Below are positions 1-5,242 of a DNA stretch of 8,107 bases, in pieces. The notes below the pieces were generated by a model, which was not told where the DNA came from, did no database searches, and saw nothing but the letters and a program-made list of their open reading frames with translations. The translations under genes were made by a program, and so were the position numbers. Where the stretch lies: NCBI GenBank assembly GCA_900545185.1, contig UQYH01000099.1, positions 1 to 8,107 of the forward strand, read 5' to 3'. Every line of letters begins with the position of its first letter. Positions within the stretch are counted from its first letter, which is position 1. This DNA comes from an uncultured Eubacteriales bacterium (lineage in GTDB: Bacteria > Bacillota > Clostridia > UBA1381 > UBA9506).

Positions 1-24
1 TCACCGCGCCAGCCCTTTATAGGA

Positions 25-63
25 GCGGTTTTTGCGGTACACGCCCGCGAAAACCGCATTTTT
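25..63 (+). terminator. possible rho-independent terminator at left edge
   Basis: Bases 25-37 pair with 45-57 to give a 13-bp stem with one G-T pair and a 7-base loop, followed by a short T run (59-63). Read rightward this has the form of an intrinsic terminator for a gene lying left of the window. It could instead be part of a repeated palindromic element together with the next hairpin. Confidence 0.4.
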
Positions 64-65
64 AA

Positions 66-89
66 GTCAGAGGGGGACTCCCCTCTGAC
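66..89. repeat. perfect 10-bp hairpin, GC-rich
   Basis: GTCAGAGGGG (66-75) and CCCCTCTGAC (80-89) form a perfect 10-bp inverted repeat around the 4-base loop GACT. No T run follows on either strand, so it is not a normal terminator. It sits between two other hairpins (25-57 and 133-153) in a gene-free stretch, which suggests a palindromic intergenic repeat, but only one copy is visible here. Confidence 0.5.
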
Positions 90-132
90 AACTCCCCAAG
101 TTGGATGGTAATATAGTTTTTCGACAGTCTGA

Positions 133-153
133 CAAAAGCCGTTTAGGCTTTTG
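133..153. repeat. perfect 8-bp hairpin CAAAAGCC/GGCTTTTG
   Basis: CAAAAGCC (133-140) pairs perfectly with GGCTTTTG (146-153) around the loop GTTTA. It could be a weak terminator in either direction because the only T tracts are inside the stem. Bases 1-160 hold no supportable gene, only this and the two hairpins before it. Confidence 0.4.
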
Positions 154-169
154 AACTTACTTTGTATTT

Positions 170-198
170 ATTATACCACACGAAAAATGCAAATTCAA
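170..198 (-). promoter_or_regulatory. leftward promoter-like sequence
   Basis: On the minus strand TTGAAT (198-193) lies 17 bases before a perfect TATAAT (175-170). Transcription would run leftward into 1-162, where no open gene is visible, only hairpins. It may drive a gene beyond the window, a small RNA, or nothing: AT-rich intergenic DNA can match by chance. Confidence 0.35.
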
Positions 199-218
199 CC
201 GTGCAAACAGTAAAATTA

Positions 219-232
219 TGCCGATTTCGGCA
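219..232. promoter_or_regulatory. dyad operator candidate upstream of the CDF promoter
   Basis: TGCCGA (219-224) and TCGGCA (227-232) are perfect inverted arms around TT. The dyad ends one base before the -35 box of the cation transporter promoter, centred roughly 43 bases before the likely transcription start. This is where an activator would bind. The regulator is unknown; in Bacillus subtilis MntR activates the Mn exporter genes mneP and mneS from upstream sites, but the sequence here is not a clear MntR box. Confidence 0.35.
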
Positions 233-233
233 G

Positions 234-262
234 TTGACAGTATTTGCGTTTCGTGGTACAAT
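234..262 (+). promoter_or_regulatory. sigma-A promoter of the cation transporter gene
   Basis: TTGACA (234-239), a 17-base spacer, and TACAAT (257-262). Transcription would start near 269, which rules out the in-frame TTG codon at 162 as start of the downstream gene and supports the ATG at 306. Confidence 0.8.
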
Positions 263-305
263 TAAAGTTAAAATACAGCTGCTCGACAGCGTGGGAAGTG
301 CGAAA

Positions 306-1478
306 ATGCTTACATATATCATAAAAAAATGCATTCAAAATTACGATGCGGTAAAGGATCCGTCCGTGCGCACGGCTTACGGTAAGCTGGCCGGCATTTT
401 GGGCATTCTTTGCAACGCGGTTTTATTTGCCTTAAAGGCTGCGGCCGGGATGCTTTCCGGCTCTATTGCCATTTTGTCCGACGCGTTTAACAACCTGTCC
501 GATATGGGCTCGTCCGTTGTGGCCTTAATCGGTGTAACCGCGGCCGCCCGCCGTGCCGATGCCGAGCATCCCTTCGGCCACGGGCGATATGAATATATTG
601 CCTCGCTGATTGTGTCGTTTCTTATTATGATGGTCGGCTTTGAGCTGCTGCGCGGCTCGATTGACAAAATTCTGCATTACGAGCGCACAACGGCAAGCCT
701 TCTTTCGGTTGCCGTGCTGCTGTTTTCCGTGCTGGTTAAGCTGTGGATGTTCAGCTATAACCGCCGCATCGGCAAAACCATACAATCGGTGGTGATTGCG
801 GCCGCGGCACAGGACAGCTTAAATGACGTGTATGCCACCTCGGCCGTTTTGGCCGCCATGGTTTTGGGACACTGGATTGACGCGCCCATTGACGGCATTA
901 TGGGTGTTTGCATATCTGTTTTAATTATGGTTACGGGGTATAAAATCGCACGCGATACCATTACCATTTTGCTGGGTACGCCGCCCGATCCTGCCATGGT
1001 GCGGCAGCTGACCGACATTGTGCTGCAGCAGGAGGGTGTTGCGGGCGTGCACGATTTAATTATACACGATTACGGCCCCGGCCGCTGCATGGCCTCCATT
1101 CATGCCGAGGTGCCGATTGACGGCGATATTGTGAAGGTGCACGAGATGATTGATGCCACCGAAAAGAAAATACAGCACGACTTGGGTGTGCACATCGTGA
1201 TTCATATGGATCCGATTGCCGTTGCAGGAGAGCGCATCCGTGCGCTTCGGGAGCAGGTGCAAAAAACCGTGCAGTCCGTGAATCCGTCCTTTGGCATGCA
1301 TGATTTCAGAATGACGGACGGCGAGCAGAATATTAATCTTATTTTCGATTTGGAGGTGCCCTTTGACGTTGCTCCGGCTGAGCGTGCAGCCGATGTGGAC
1401 GAAATTAAGGCAAGGCTGAAGAAAATAGACGAGCGTTACAGCGCCGTGATACAAATTGATGATAAGTTTACAAGATAA
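306..1478 (+). CDS. cation diffusion facilitator (CDF) family metal exporter
   Basis: A 390-residue CDF antiporter of the inner membrane, which exports divalent metal in exchange for protons. Six membrane segments are visible (about residues 25-47, 54-77, 96-117, 133-150, 160-185, 195-215), followed by a cytoplasmic dimerisation domain (about 225-305) and an extra C-terminal stretch. The family signature SDAFNNLSD lies at 58-66 and HPFGHGRYEY at 88-97. The predicted transport site is N62/D66 in helix 2 and D170/D174 in helix 5. A site with Asn/Asp and no His is typical of the Mn(II) exporter branch (MneP/MneS/MntE) rather than zinc carriers, so manganese or iron export is the best guess. The ATG at 306 is chosen because a consensus promoter lies at 234-262 and GGGAAG precedes it; the frame stays open back to a TTG at 162, before that promoter. 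It is a single-gene unit convergent with the serpin gene. Confidence 0.92.
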   Translation: MLTYIIKKCIQNYDAVKDPSVRTAYGKLAGILGILCNAVLFALKAAAGMLSGSIAILSDAFNNLSDMGSSVVALIGVTAAARRADAEHPFGHGRYEYIASLIVSFLIMMVGFELLRGSIDKILHYERTTASLLSVAVLLFSVLVKLWMFSYNRRIGKTIQSVVIAAAAQDSLNDVYATSAVLAAMVLGHWIDAPIDGIMGVCISVLIMVTGYKIARDTITILLGTPPDPAMVRQLTDIVLQQEGVAGVHDLIIHDYGPGRCMASIHAEVPIDGDIVKVHEMIDATEKKIQHDLGVHIVIHMDPIAVAGERIRALREQVQKTVQSVNPSFGMHDFRMTDGEQNINLIFDLEVPFDVAPAERAADVDEIKARLKKIDERYSAVIQIDDKFTR

Positions 1479-1526
1479 AAAGCGAAGGCTGTAAACGCGT
1501 ATGTTTTACTGCCTTCGCTTTTCTTT
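1478..1526. terminator. bidirectional terminator between convergent genes
   Basis: AAAAGCGAAGGC (1478-1489) pairs perfectly with GCCTTCGCTTTT (1511-1522), and GTAAA (1491-1495) pairs with TTTAC (1505-1509) above one mismatch. T-rich tails follow on both strands, so it can end both the rightward CDF transcript and the leftward serpin transcript. Its left arm begins at the last base of the CDF stop codon. Confidence 0.88.
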
Positions 1527-1552
1527 ATCTGTGTTCCCGGTTCAATTTGATT

Positions 1553-3340
1553 CTATTCCGCAAATGCATATTCGCCCGTAAACAGGGTAACATCATTTGT
1601 TTTATCGTAAATCACAAAGGTAAAGGGTCGGTCGGCGCGGAAGGGAATCGGCTCGGCCGGCATGCTGATTGCGCCGGCCAAAACACCCGTCACGGCAGCA
1701 GCCTCGGTTTCACGCTCGTTTACATCAATGTAGGTTTTGTGCACCACATCCAAAAGCCGCGTATTCCCCATGGGGTTTGTGCCCGAAAGCATGGGCGAAA
1801 AATCGGCCTTTTCTGCCGAAAACGGTGTTTGCATACCCATGTCGCTCAGCACCTGTGTTAACGAGGTTTTAAACGAAAAGGTAAATTTGGGCAGGGTCAG
1901 CGCTACGCGCTCTGTGTGCAGCGGTGTTGACCGAATCAGCCGTTCGGGGTGCGCAACCCTGCCCTCGCCCAGCAGTACATACATACTCACCTCAAACGGA
2001 ACGGATTCGCTTTTTGTCACGTTACCCTTTTCATCAAACGTTTGGCTGCTGCTGCGATAGGGCAGCTCTACAATTTGCACGTCCCCTGCTGCGGCGTAAT
2101 GCATGTACCCCGTCCGATGCATAAAATCTATGGTTTTTTGTGTGCCGCCGCGTTCATAAAACACATCCGGTGCGGTGGCCTTTTCGTTAAATTCGGTTTG
2201 CCATTTGCCCTTAAAATATACGGCGTTCAGCAAAAGAGCCGCAAATTCGGGCTGATCCACAATGCTTGTAATTTTGTTGTTGGTTTTTTCGGCCACCCAG
2301 GCATTGGCCAGCCGCACCGCGTTTTGATCCGTCACACGCTGCGAGGTGCCTTTGTAATAGGTCTTAACAACATCTTCGAACGCAGGCTGAAAGCTTTGCG
2401 GTGTTTTGCTTTCGTTCAGCCAGATGGAATTGGCAATCGAAAGCTGAATCAAATCGGCCGCGGCGTATTCTTCAATCAGCTTTTGTGCCGACTTGTTATA
2501 GTCCGCAAGATTGGAAATGCCGCAGGCCTTTAAAATTTCACTTTGCGTATCGCCTGCCGCACCGTTGGCCGCCATGGCCAGCGCCATGGTAACAGAAAGC
2601 GGCGAAACCATATAATTTTCCGTTTGCGGCATGGCGGCGCTCAGCATGTCGGCAAACGAATCCTCCGTCAGCATGGGGCATACACTGCCGCCAATGATGC
2701 GCGTTATGGCGGCTGCGTCAAAAGCGCCCGATGCAATCAGCGTTTTGTAAAGCAGCGCGCCATCGGCTGTTTTGGCCGTCAGCGCACTGTAGCACAGGCG
2801 TGCACAATCGCTGCGCAAAAGCGGCAGATTTTCATGAACCGCCGATTTTGTGAAGTTATCCAAAAGCAAATCGGCCGCTGCCGCTATATCATAAGCGTTT
2901 TCTAACGTAACGCCCGAATACCCCAATGCAGAGAGCAGCATTTTAGTAAATTCGGCGCCCGTCACTGTCCGTTCGGGTGCAAATTCGGTGGCCGATACAC
3001 CGTTGATCCATCCGTTTTTCCAAAACCGCAAAACAGCGCCCTGCGCCCAACTCCGGTTGTCCGTCATGTCGGCAAAGGGCAATGTGTTTTCCTCACCCCC
3101 GTCCCCAACGGCCGGTATCAGCCGATTTAACAAAACCACCGCCTCGGCACGGTTGACCTCGCGTTCAAGCTCCATACCCAAATCCGTACCGCGCATAATG
3201 CCCAGCTGTGCCAGTGCGGCTGCGTCTGTTTCGGCAATCGGAATGACTTCGCGCCCAAGGCTTGCGTTTTCTTCGCCTATTGCGGCACAAGGCGCCAATG
3301 TGAACGCCGCCGACAGCAGTAAGCTTAAAAATTGTTTCAT
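1553..3340 (-). CDS. secreted serpin (serine protease inhibitor) with N-terminal SLH-like repeats
   Basis: A 595-residue exported protein. Residues 1-20 are a signal peptide (MKQF then a hydrophobic core ending APCAA). Residues about 38-190 hold SLH-like repeats: a partial one with VNRAEAVVLLNRL (62-74), a clear one from LPFADM to FTKMLLSALGY (87-141), and a degenerate third. These would attach the protein to cell-wall polymers. Residues about 222-595 form a complete serpin: NYMVSPLSVTMALAMAANGA (242-261), NAVYFKGKW (372-380), VVHKTYIDVNE (532-542), then the reactive loop with hinge ETEAAAVT (544-551) and the C-terminal RPFTFVI (571-577). Counting from the hinge, P1-P1' is I558-S559, a hydrophobic P1 that suggests an elastase- or chymotrypsin-like target. 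P15 is Glu544 where inhibitory serpins have Gly. The start is set by GGGGAGG (3349-3355), 8 bases before the ATG. It is divergent from the LysR gene. Related gut bacterial serpins, such as the Eubacterium siraeum siropins, inhibit neutrophil serine proteases. Confidence 0.93.
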   Translation of the reverse strand: MKQFLSLLLSAAFTLAPCAAIGEENASLGREVIPIAETDAAALAQLGIMRGTDLGMELEREVNRAEAVVLLNRLIPAVGDGGEENTLPFADMTDNRSWAQGAVLRFWKNGWINGVSATEFAPERTVTGAEFTKMLLSALGYSGVTLENAYDIAAAADLLLDNFTKSAVHENLPLLRSDCARLCYSALTAKTADGALLYKTLIASGAFDAAAITRIIGGSVCPMLTEDSFADMLSAAMPQTENYMVSPLSVTMALAMAANGAAGDTQSEILKACGISNLADYNKSAQKLIEEYAAADLIQLSIANSIWLNESKTPQSFQPAFEDVVKTYYKGTSQRVTDQNAVRLANAWVAEKTNNKITSIVDQPEFAALLLNAVYFKGKWQTEFNEKATAPDVFYERGGTQKTIDFMHRTGYMHYAAAGDVQIVELPYRSSSQTFDEKGNVTKSESVPFEVSMYVLLGEGRVAHPERLIRSTPLHTERVALTLPKFTFSFKTSLTQVLSDMGMQTPFSAEKADFSPMLSGTNPMGNTRLLDVVHKTYIDVNERETEAAAVTGVLAGAISMPAEPIPFRADRPFTFVIYDKTNDVTLFTGEYAFAE

Positions 3341-3348
3341 TATGTAAA

Positions 3349-3355
3349 CCTCCCC
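3349..3355 (-). promoter_or_regulatory. ribosome binding site fixing the serpin start
   Basis: GGGGAGG on the minus strand, 8 bases before the ATG at 3340. The open frame continues 20 codons further to 3400, but only the internal Met has this site and is directly followed by a signal peptide. No good leftward promoter was found between here and 3440; the AT-rich 3361-3379 is the likely place. Confidence 0.8.
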
Positions 3356-3434
3356 GAAAAATAATATCCCTATAAAATTACAGACGTGCAATTGCCCCAA
3401 AAAGTTCCATTTTATTCTTTATTGCCGCAATGGC

Positions 3435-3463
3435 TTGACACAGGCAGAAATTACATATATAAT
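3435..3463 (+). promoter_or_regulatory. perfect sigma-A promoter of the lysR-type gene
   Basis: TTGACA (3435-3440), a 17-base spacer, and TATAAT (3458-3463): both boxes match consensus exactly. The start near 3470 leaves a leader of about 48 bases before the ATG at 3518. Confidence 0.9.
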
Positions 3464-3517
3464 AAAGGGTAAAGGATAGAAAAAAATTGCTGTAATTATG
3501 CATAGCGGAGGCAAACC

Positions 3518-4447
3518 ATGAACTTATTGCACATTAAATACGCGGTAGAAGTGGCAGAGGCCGGGTCGATTAATCAGGCGGCAGAAAAGTTGCTGACCGG
3601 GCAGCCCAATTTAAGCCGCGCCATTAAAGAACTGGAATCCTCCATCGGCATTACGATTTTTGAACGTTCGGCCAAGGGCATGCGCCTGACATCGGACGGC
3701 GAGATTTTTATGAACTATGCCAAAAACATTCTGCGCCAGGTGGACGCGATTGAAGAAGCCTTTAGCAAAGGCATTGTGAACTGCAAGCGGTTCTCACTTG
3801 CGGCGCCGCGCGCCGATTACATCGCCGAGGCGTTTGCGCGGTTTTCGTGCGCCCTGCAGCGCGAGACGGATGCCGAGGTATATTACAGCGAAACAAACGC
3901 TTACCGCGTGATGAAAAGCATTGTGCAGGAGGATTATCGGCTGGGGATTATCCGCTATGCCAATGAGCATGATAAATACTATAAATCCCTGCTGGAGGAA
4001 AAGGGCTTAAATTATGAAATGGTGGCCGAGTTTTCGTATGATCTTTTGATGAGCGCAAACGCGCCGCTGGCCGCCCGAAAGGAAATTAAAGCACAGGATT
4101 TAACCGATTGTATTGAGGTGACAGATGCCGACCCGTTTGTTCCGGCCGTATCGGCTGCCGAGGCTAAAAAGGCAAGCAAGGCCGAAACGGCCCGCCGCCG
4201 TATTTTTGTGTATGACCGCGCGGTGCGCTATGAGCTTTTAACCGAAAATCCGCATACGTATATGTGGTCATCGGCCGTGCCGCAGGCGCAGCTAAAGCGT
4301 TACGGTCTTGTCAAAAAGCCCTGCGCCGATATAAGCAAGGGCTATAAGGACGTTTTGATTTATAAAAAGGATTATCATTTTTCACAGCTGGACACGCTGT
4401 TTATAGCGGAGCTGTGTAAGGTAAAACGCACAACCTTTCAAGCGTAG
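3518..4447 (+). CDS. LysR family transcriptional regulator
   Basis: A 309-residue cytoplasmic DNA-binding regulator. Residues 1-60 are the LysR winged helix-turn-helix, seen as LLHIKYAVEVAEAGSINQAA, then QPNLSRAIKELESSIGITIF and ERSAKGMRLTSDG. A linker helix follows (about 62-84, NYAKNILRQVDAIEEAF), then a two-lobed effector-binding region (about 90-300) that is weakly conserved and gives no ligand clue. The length is normal for the family. GGAGG (3507-3511) lies 6 bases before the ATG. LysR regulators often control the gene transcribed divergently from them, which here is the SLH-serpin gene, with 177 bp between the two starts. That control is inference from layout: I could not find a clear T-N11-A dyad. 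The full-consensus promoter suggests steady, fairly high expression unless it represses itself. Confidence 0.92.
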   Translation: MNLLHIKYAVEVAEAGSINQAAEKLLTGQPNLSRAIKELESSIGITIFERSAKGMRLTSDGEIFMNYAKNILRQVDAIEEAFSKGIVNCKRFSLAAPRADYIAEAFARFSCALQRETDAEVYYSETNAYRVMKSIVQEDYRLGIIRYANEHDKYYKSLLEEKGLNYEMVAEFSYDLLMSANAPLAARKEIKAQDLTDCIEVTDADPFVPAVSAAEAKKASKAETARRRIFVYDRAVRYELLTENPHTYMWSSAVPQAQLKRYGLVKKPCADISKGYKDVLIYKKDYHFSQLDTLFIAELCKVKRTTFQA

Positions 4448-4473
4448 GGGATGTTAAAAAAGTCCAGATCGCA

Positions 4474-4509
4474 AATCGGCTGCCGTATATGTTGTTACGT
4501 CGGCCGATT
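4474..4509 (+). terminator. weak terminator candidate after the lysR-type gene
   Basis: AATCGGC (4474-4480) pairs with GCCGATT (4503-4509), and inside it CGTA (4484-4487) pairs with TACG (4496-4499), separated by a 3-by-3 internal loop. Only a broken T tract (ATTATTATAC) follows, so this is a weak call. No better terminator lies between the LysR stop and 4530. Confidence 0.3.
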
Positions 4510-4532
4510 ATTATACATGAACCTCTCGCTTT

Positions 4533-4800
4533 TTATTTTTTTCCGTAAAACAATGTTCCCACCCGTCGGCCTTCCACAATATCAAACAACGCCGACGGTT
4601 TTTTCCGTTTGTAACCACGGTGTCAATTCCCTGCGCCGTGGCTAGGCGTGCCGCGGCCAGCTTGGTGCGCATGCCGCCCGTGCCGCGTCGCGATCCGGCG
4701 CCGCCTGCCAAGGCCTCTACCGAAGCGTCAATCTCCGTAATTTCGAAAATCAGCTTTGCGTTTGGGTGCAGGCGTTTATGAACTATTTGCAGTACAGGTA
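4533..4800 (-). pseudogene. proB: remnant of glutamate 5-kinase (ProB), C-terminal part, frameshifted
   Basis: Glutamate 5-kinase makes glutamyl phosphate in the first step of proline synthesis. Reading leftward from about 4780, one frame gives PNAKLIFEITEID, ALAGGAGSRRGTGGMRTKL and AARLATAQGIDTVVTNGKN, ending at 4598. This is the typical ProB segment of the amino-acid-kinase fold, including the GTGGM-TKL motif. The homology then continues in another frame (SALFDIVEGRRVGTLFYGKK, stop at 4533-4535), as expected if one C was lost from AAC-CCG-TCG near 4596. Upstream, LYTAN-like codons at about 4786-4800 are in yet another frame, and nothing before that resembles ProB, so about the first two thirds of the enzyme is missing. 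No proA lies beside it and no promoter for it is seen. Decayed fragment; the family call is firm, the exact 5' limit is not. Confidence 0.82.
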
Positions 4801-4971
4801 GAGGGCGTGCGCGGCTGTTTTTGTCGCAAATTGTCCCATTTTGTGCAAGGTGCATAAAAGATATTCTGTTCGTTTGTTAAGTTTATTAAATCCGCGTATT
4901 GAAAAAAAAGTCGAATCGTTGTATAATAAAAATACACCACAACAAACACAACAACCAAAACTTTTTTTCAT
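4783..4971 (-). other. doubtful 62-codon ORF antisense to small RNA 1
   Basis: On the minus strand GGAGGG lies just before an ATG (4971-4969), opening a 62-residue frame that starts MKKSFGCCVCCGVFLLY and runs into the proB remnant. The start signal is good, but there is no leftward promoter between it and the two-way hairpin at 5008-5039, the Cys- and Val-rich peptide resembles nothing I know, and its end is decayed proB sequence. It may be a gene start left from a lost neighbour, or chance, since the GGAGGG is simply the complement of the C-rich tract of the RNA on the plus strand. Confidence 0.15.
4899..4927 (+). promoter_or_regulatory. promoter of small RNA candidate 1
   Basis: TTGAAA (4899-4904), a 17-base spacer, and a perfect TATAAT (4922-4927). 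No protein gene follows before the strong terminator at 5008-5044, so the expected product is a short transcript starting at about 4934. Confidence 0.7.
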
Positions 4972-5044
4972 TTTCCCTCCTTTATGGTGATAAAGGAAAC
5001 CTTACGAGAAAAAAGAGCTGTCACCGCAGCTCTTTTTTCTTTTG
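4934..5044 (+). ncRNA. candidate small RNA 1 (about 110 nt)
   Basis: A transcription unit defined by the promoter at 4899-4927 and the terminator at 5008-5044. The 5' part is an unstructured CA-rich tract (4935-4960). A pyrimidine tract TTTTCCCTCC (4971-4980) follows; it is complementary to Shine-Dalgarno sequences, like the C-rich seed regions of known Gram-positive regulatory RNAs. Next is a hairpin in which TCCTTTAT (4978-4985) pairs with ATAAAGGA (4990-4997) around loop GGTG. That loop is complementary to CACC in the terminator loop (5022-5025) and at the 5' end (4935-4938), so a kissing or pseudoknot contact is possible. I match it to no known RNA family. A 24-codon ATG frame from 4984 lacks a ribosome binding site. 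The antisense strand has a start-like ORF (see 4783-4971), the main competing explanation. Confidence 0.5.
5008..5044. terminator. strong intrinsic terminator of small RNA 1
   Basis: GAAAAAAGAGCTG (5008-5020) pairs perfectly with CAGCTCTTTTTTC (5027-5039), 13 bp, loop TCACCG, with a T-rich tail to 5044. It is symmetrical enough to work on both strands. Confidence 0.88.
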
Positions 5045-5071
5045 TCACACTTTGCAAATAAAGCAAAGGGG

Positions 5072-5100
5072 TTGACAAATTATCGTTTATGCGATATAAT
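5072..5100 (+). promoter_or_regulatory. perfect sigma-A promoter of small RNA candidate 2
   Basis: TTGACA (5072-5077), a 17-base spacer, and TATAAT (5095-5100), both exact consensus. It lies 27 bases after the previous terminator and 51 bases before the next terminator stem, so it serves a very short transcript. Confidence 0.85.
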
Positions 5101-5106
5101 GACAGT

Positions 5107-5193
5107 ACAAAAGGCAAGACCGAAAACGGTTATGCCGAGGATTTTTGGGTTAAAAATAACGCCTGCCGTCCAAAGCTATGGCGTTATTTTTTT
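5107..5193 (+). ncRNA. candidate small RNA 2 or orphan leader (about 87 nt)
   Basis: A transcript from the consensus promoter at 5072-5100 would end at the terminator at 5152-5193. It begins with a compact hairpin: GGCA (5113-5116) pairs with TGCC (5133-5136), and ACCG (5119-5122) with CGGT (5127-5130) around an AAAA loop. Then ATTTTT (5141-5146) can pair with AAAAAT (5152-5157), which would take the first six bases of the terminator's left arm, as in a weak antiterminator. The shape, a structured 5' end followed by a terminator, fits either a stand-alone small RNA or a riboswitch-like leader of the BlaI operon. The operon has its own promoter at 5207, which favours the stand-alone RNA. I do not recognise a known riboswitch consensus. 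Confidence 0.5.
5152..5193 (+). terminator. strong intrinsic terminator of small RNA 2
   Basis: AAAAATAACGCC (5152-5163) pairs perfectly with GGCGTTATTTTT (5180-5191); the T run extends over 5187-5193. The loop is 16 bases (5164-5179). Confidence 0.88.
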
Positions 5194-5206
5194 GTGCAAA
5201 AAATGC

Positions 5207-5235
5207 TTGACAAACTTGGTCTATTATGATAGACT
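5207..5235 (+). promoter_or_regulatory. promoter of the blaI-blaR-SLH operon
   Basis: TTGACA (5207-5212) with a 17-base spacer to TAGACT (5230-5235). The weak -10 box lies inside the first operator palindrome (5219-5234), so repressor binding would block RNA polymerase. Expected start near 5242. TATGAT and TATAGT lie nearby but at poor spacing. Confidence 0.65.
5219..5234. promoter_or_regulatory. operator 1, palindrome overlapping the -10 box
   Basis: GTCTATTATGATAGAC: perfect 6-base arms (GTCTAT/ATAGAC) around TATG. It matches operator 2 at 13 of 16 positions and covers the spacer and -10 box of the operon promoter, the standard place for autorepression by a BlaI-type protein. Confidence 0.7.
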
Positions 5236-5242
5236 ATAGTTA

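Noticed and set aside
1..69. Minus-strand open stretch of 21 codons and a short ATG frame near 59
   Set aside because: Very short, with no ribosome binding site, and built mostly from the arms of the 25-57 hairpin. More likely an intergenic repeat than a gene.
162..305. N-terminal extension of 48 codons on the cation transporter from a TTG start
   Set aside because: It begins upstream of the consensus promoter (234-262), has no ribosome binding site, and its residues do not look like CDF family sequence. The ATG at 306 gives the usual N-terminus.
1547..3347. Several long plus-strand frames opposite the serpin gene
   Set aside because: They are shadows of a strong coding frame with clear serpin motifs; they lack ribosome binding sites and recognisable domains.
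3370..3385. Possible BlaI-type operator near the serpin promoter (GTCTGTAATTTTATAG on the minus strand)
   Set aside because: One half matches operator 2 at 9 of 10 positions, but the other half is out of register, so there is no palindrome. Probably chance in AT-rich DNA.
3341..3400. 20-codon N-terminal extension of the serpin
   Set aside because: The GGGGAGG site and signal peptide fix the start at 3340; the extension has no ribosome binding site.
5107..5193. Known riboswitch class (fluoride, ZTP, preQ1, guanidine, SAM) upstream of blaI
   Set aside because: I compared remembered core motifs and found no convincing match. A separate promoter also lies between this RNA and blaI.
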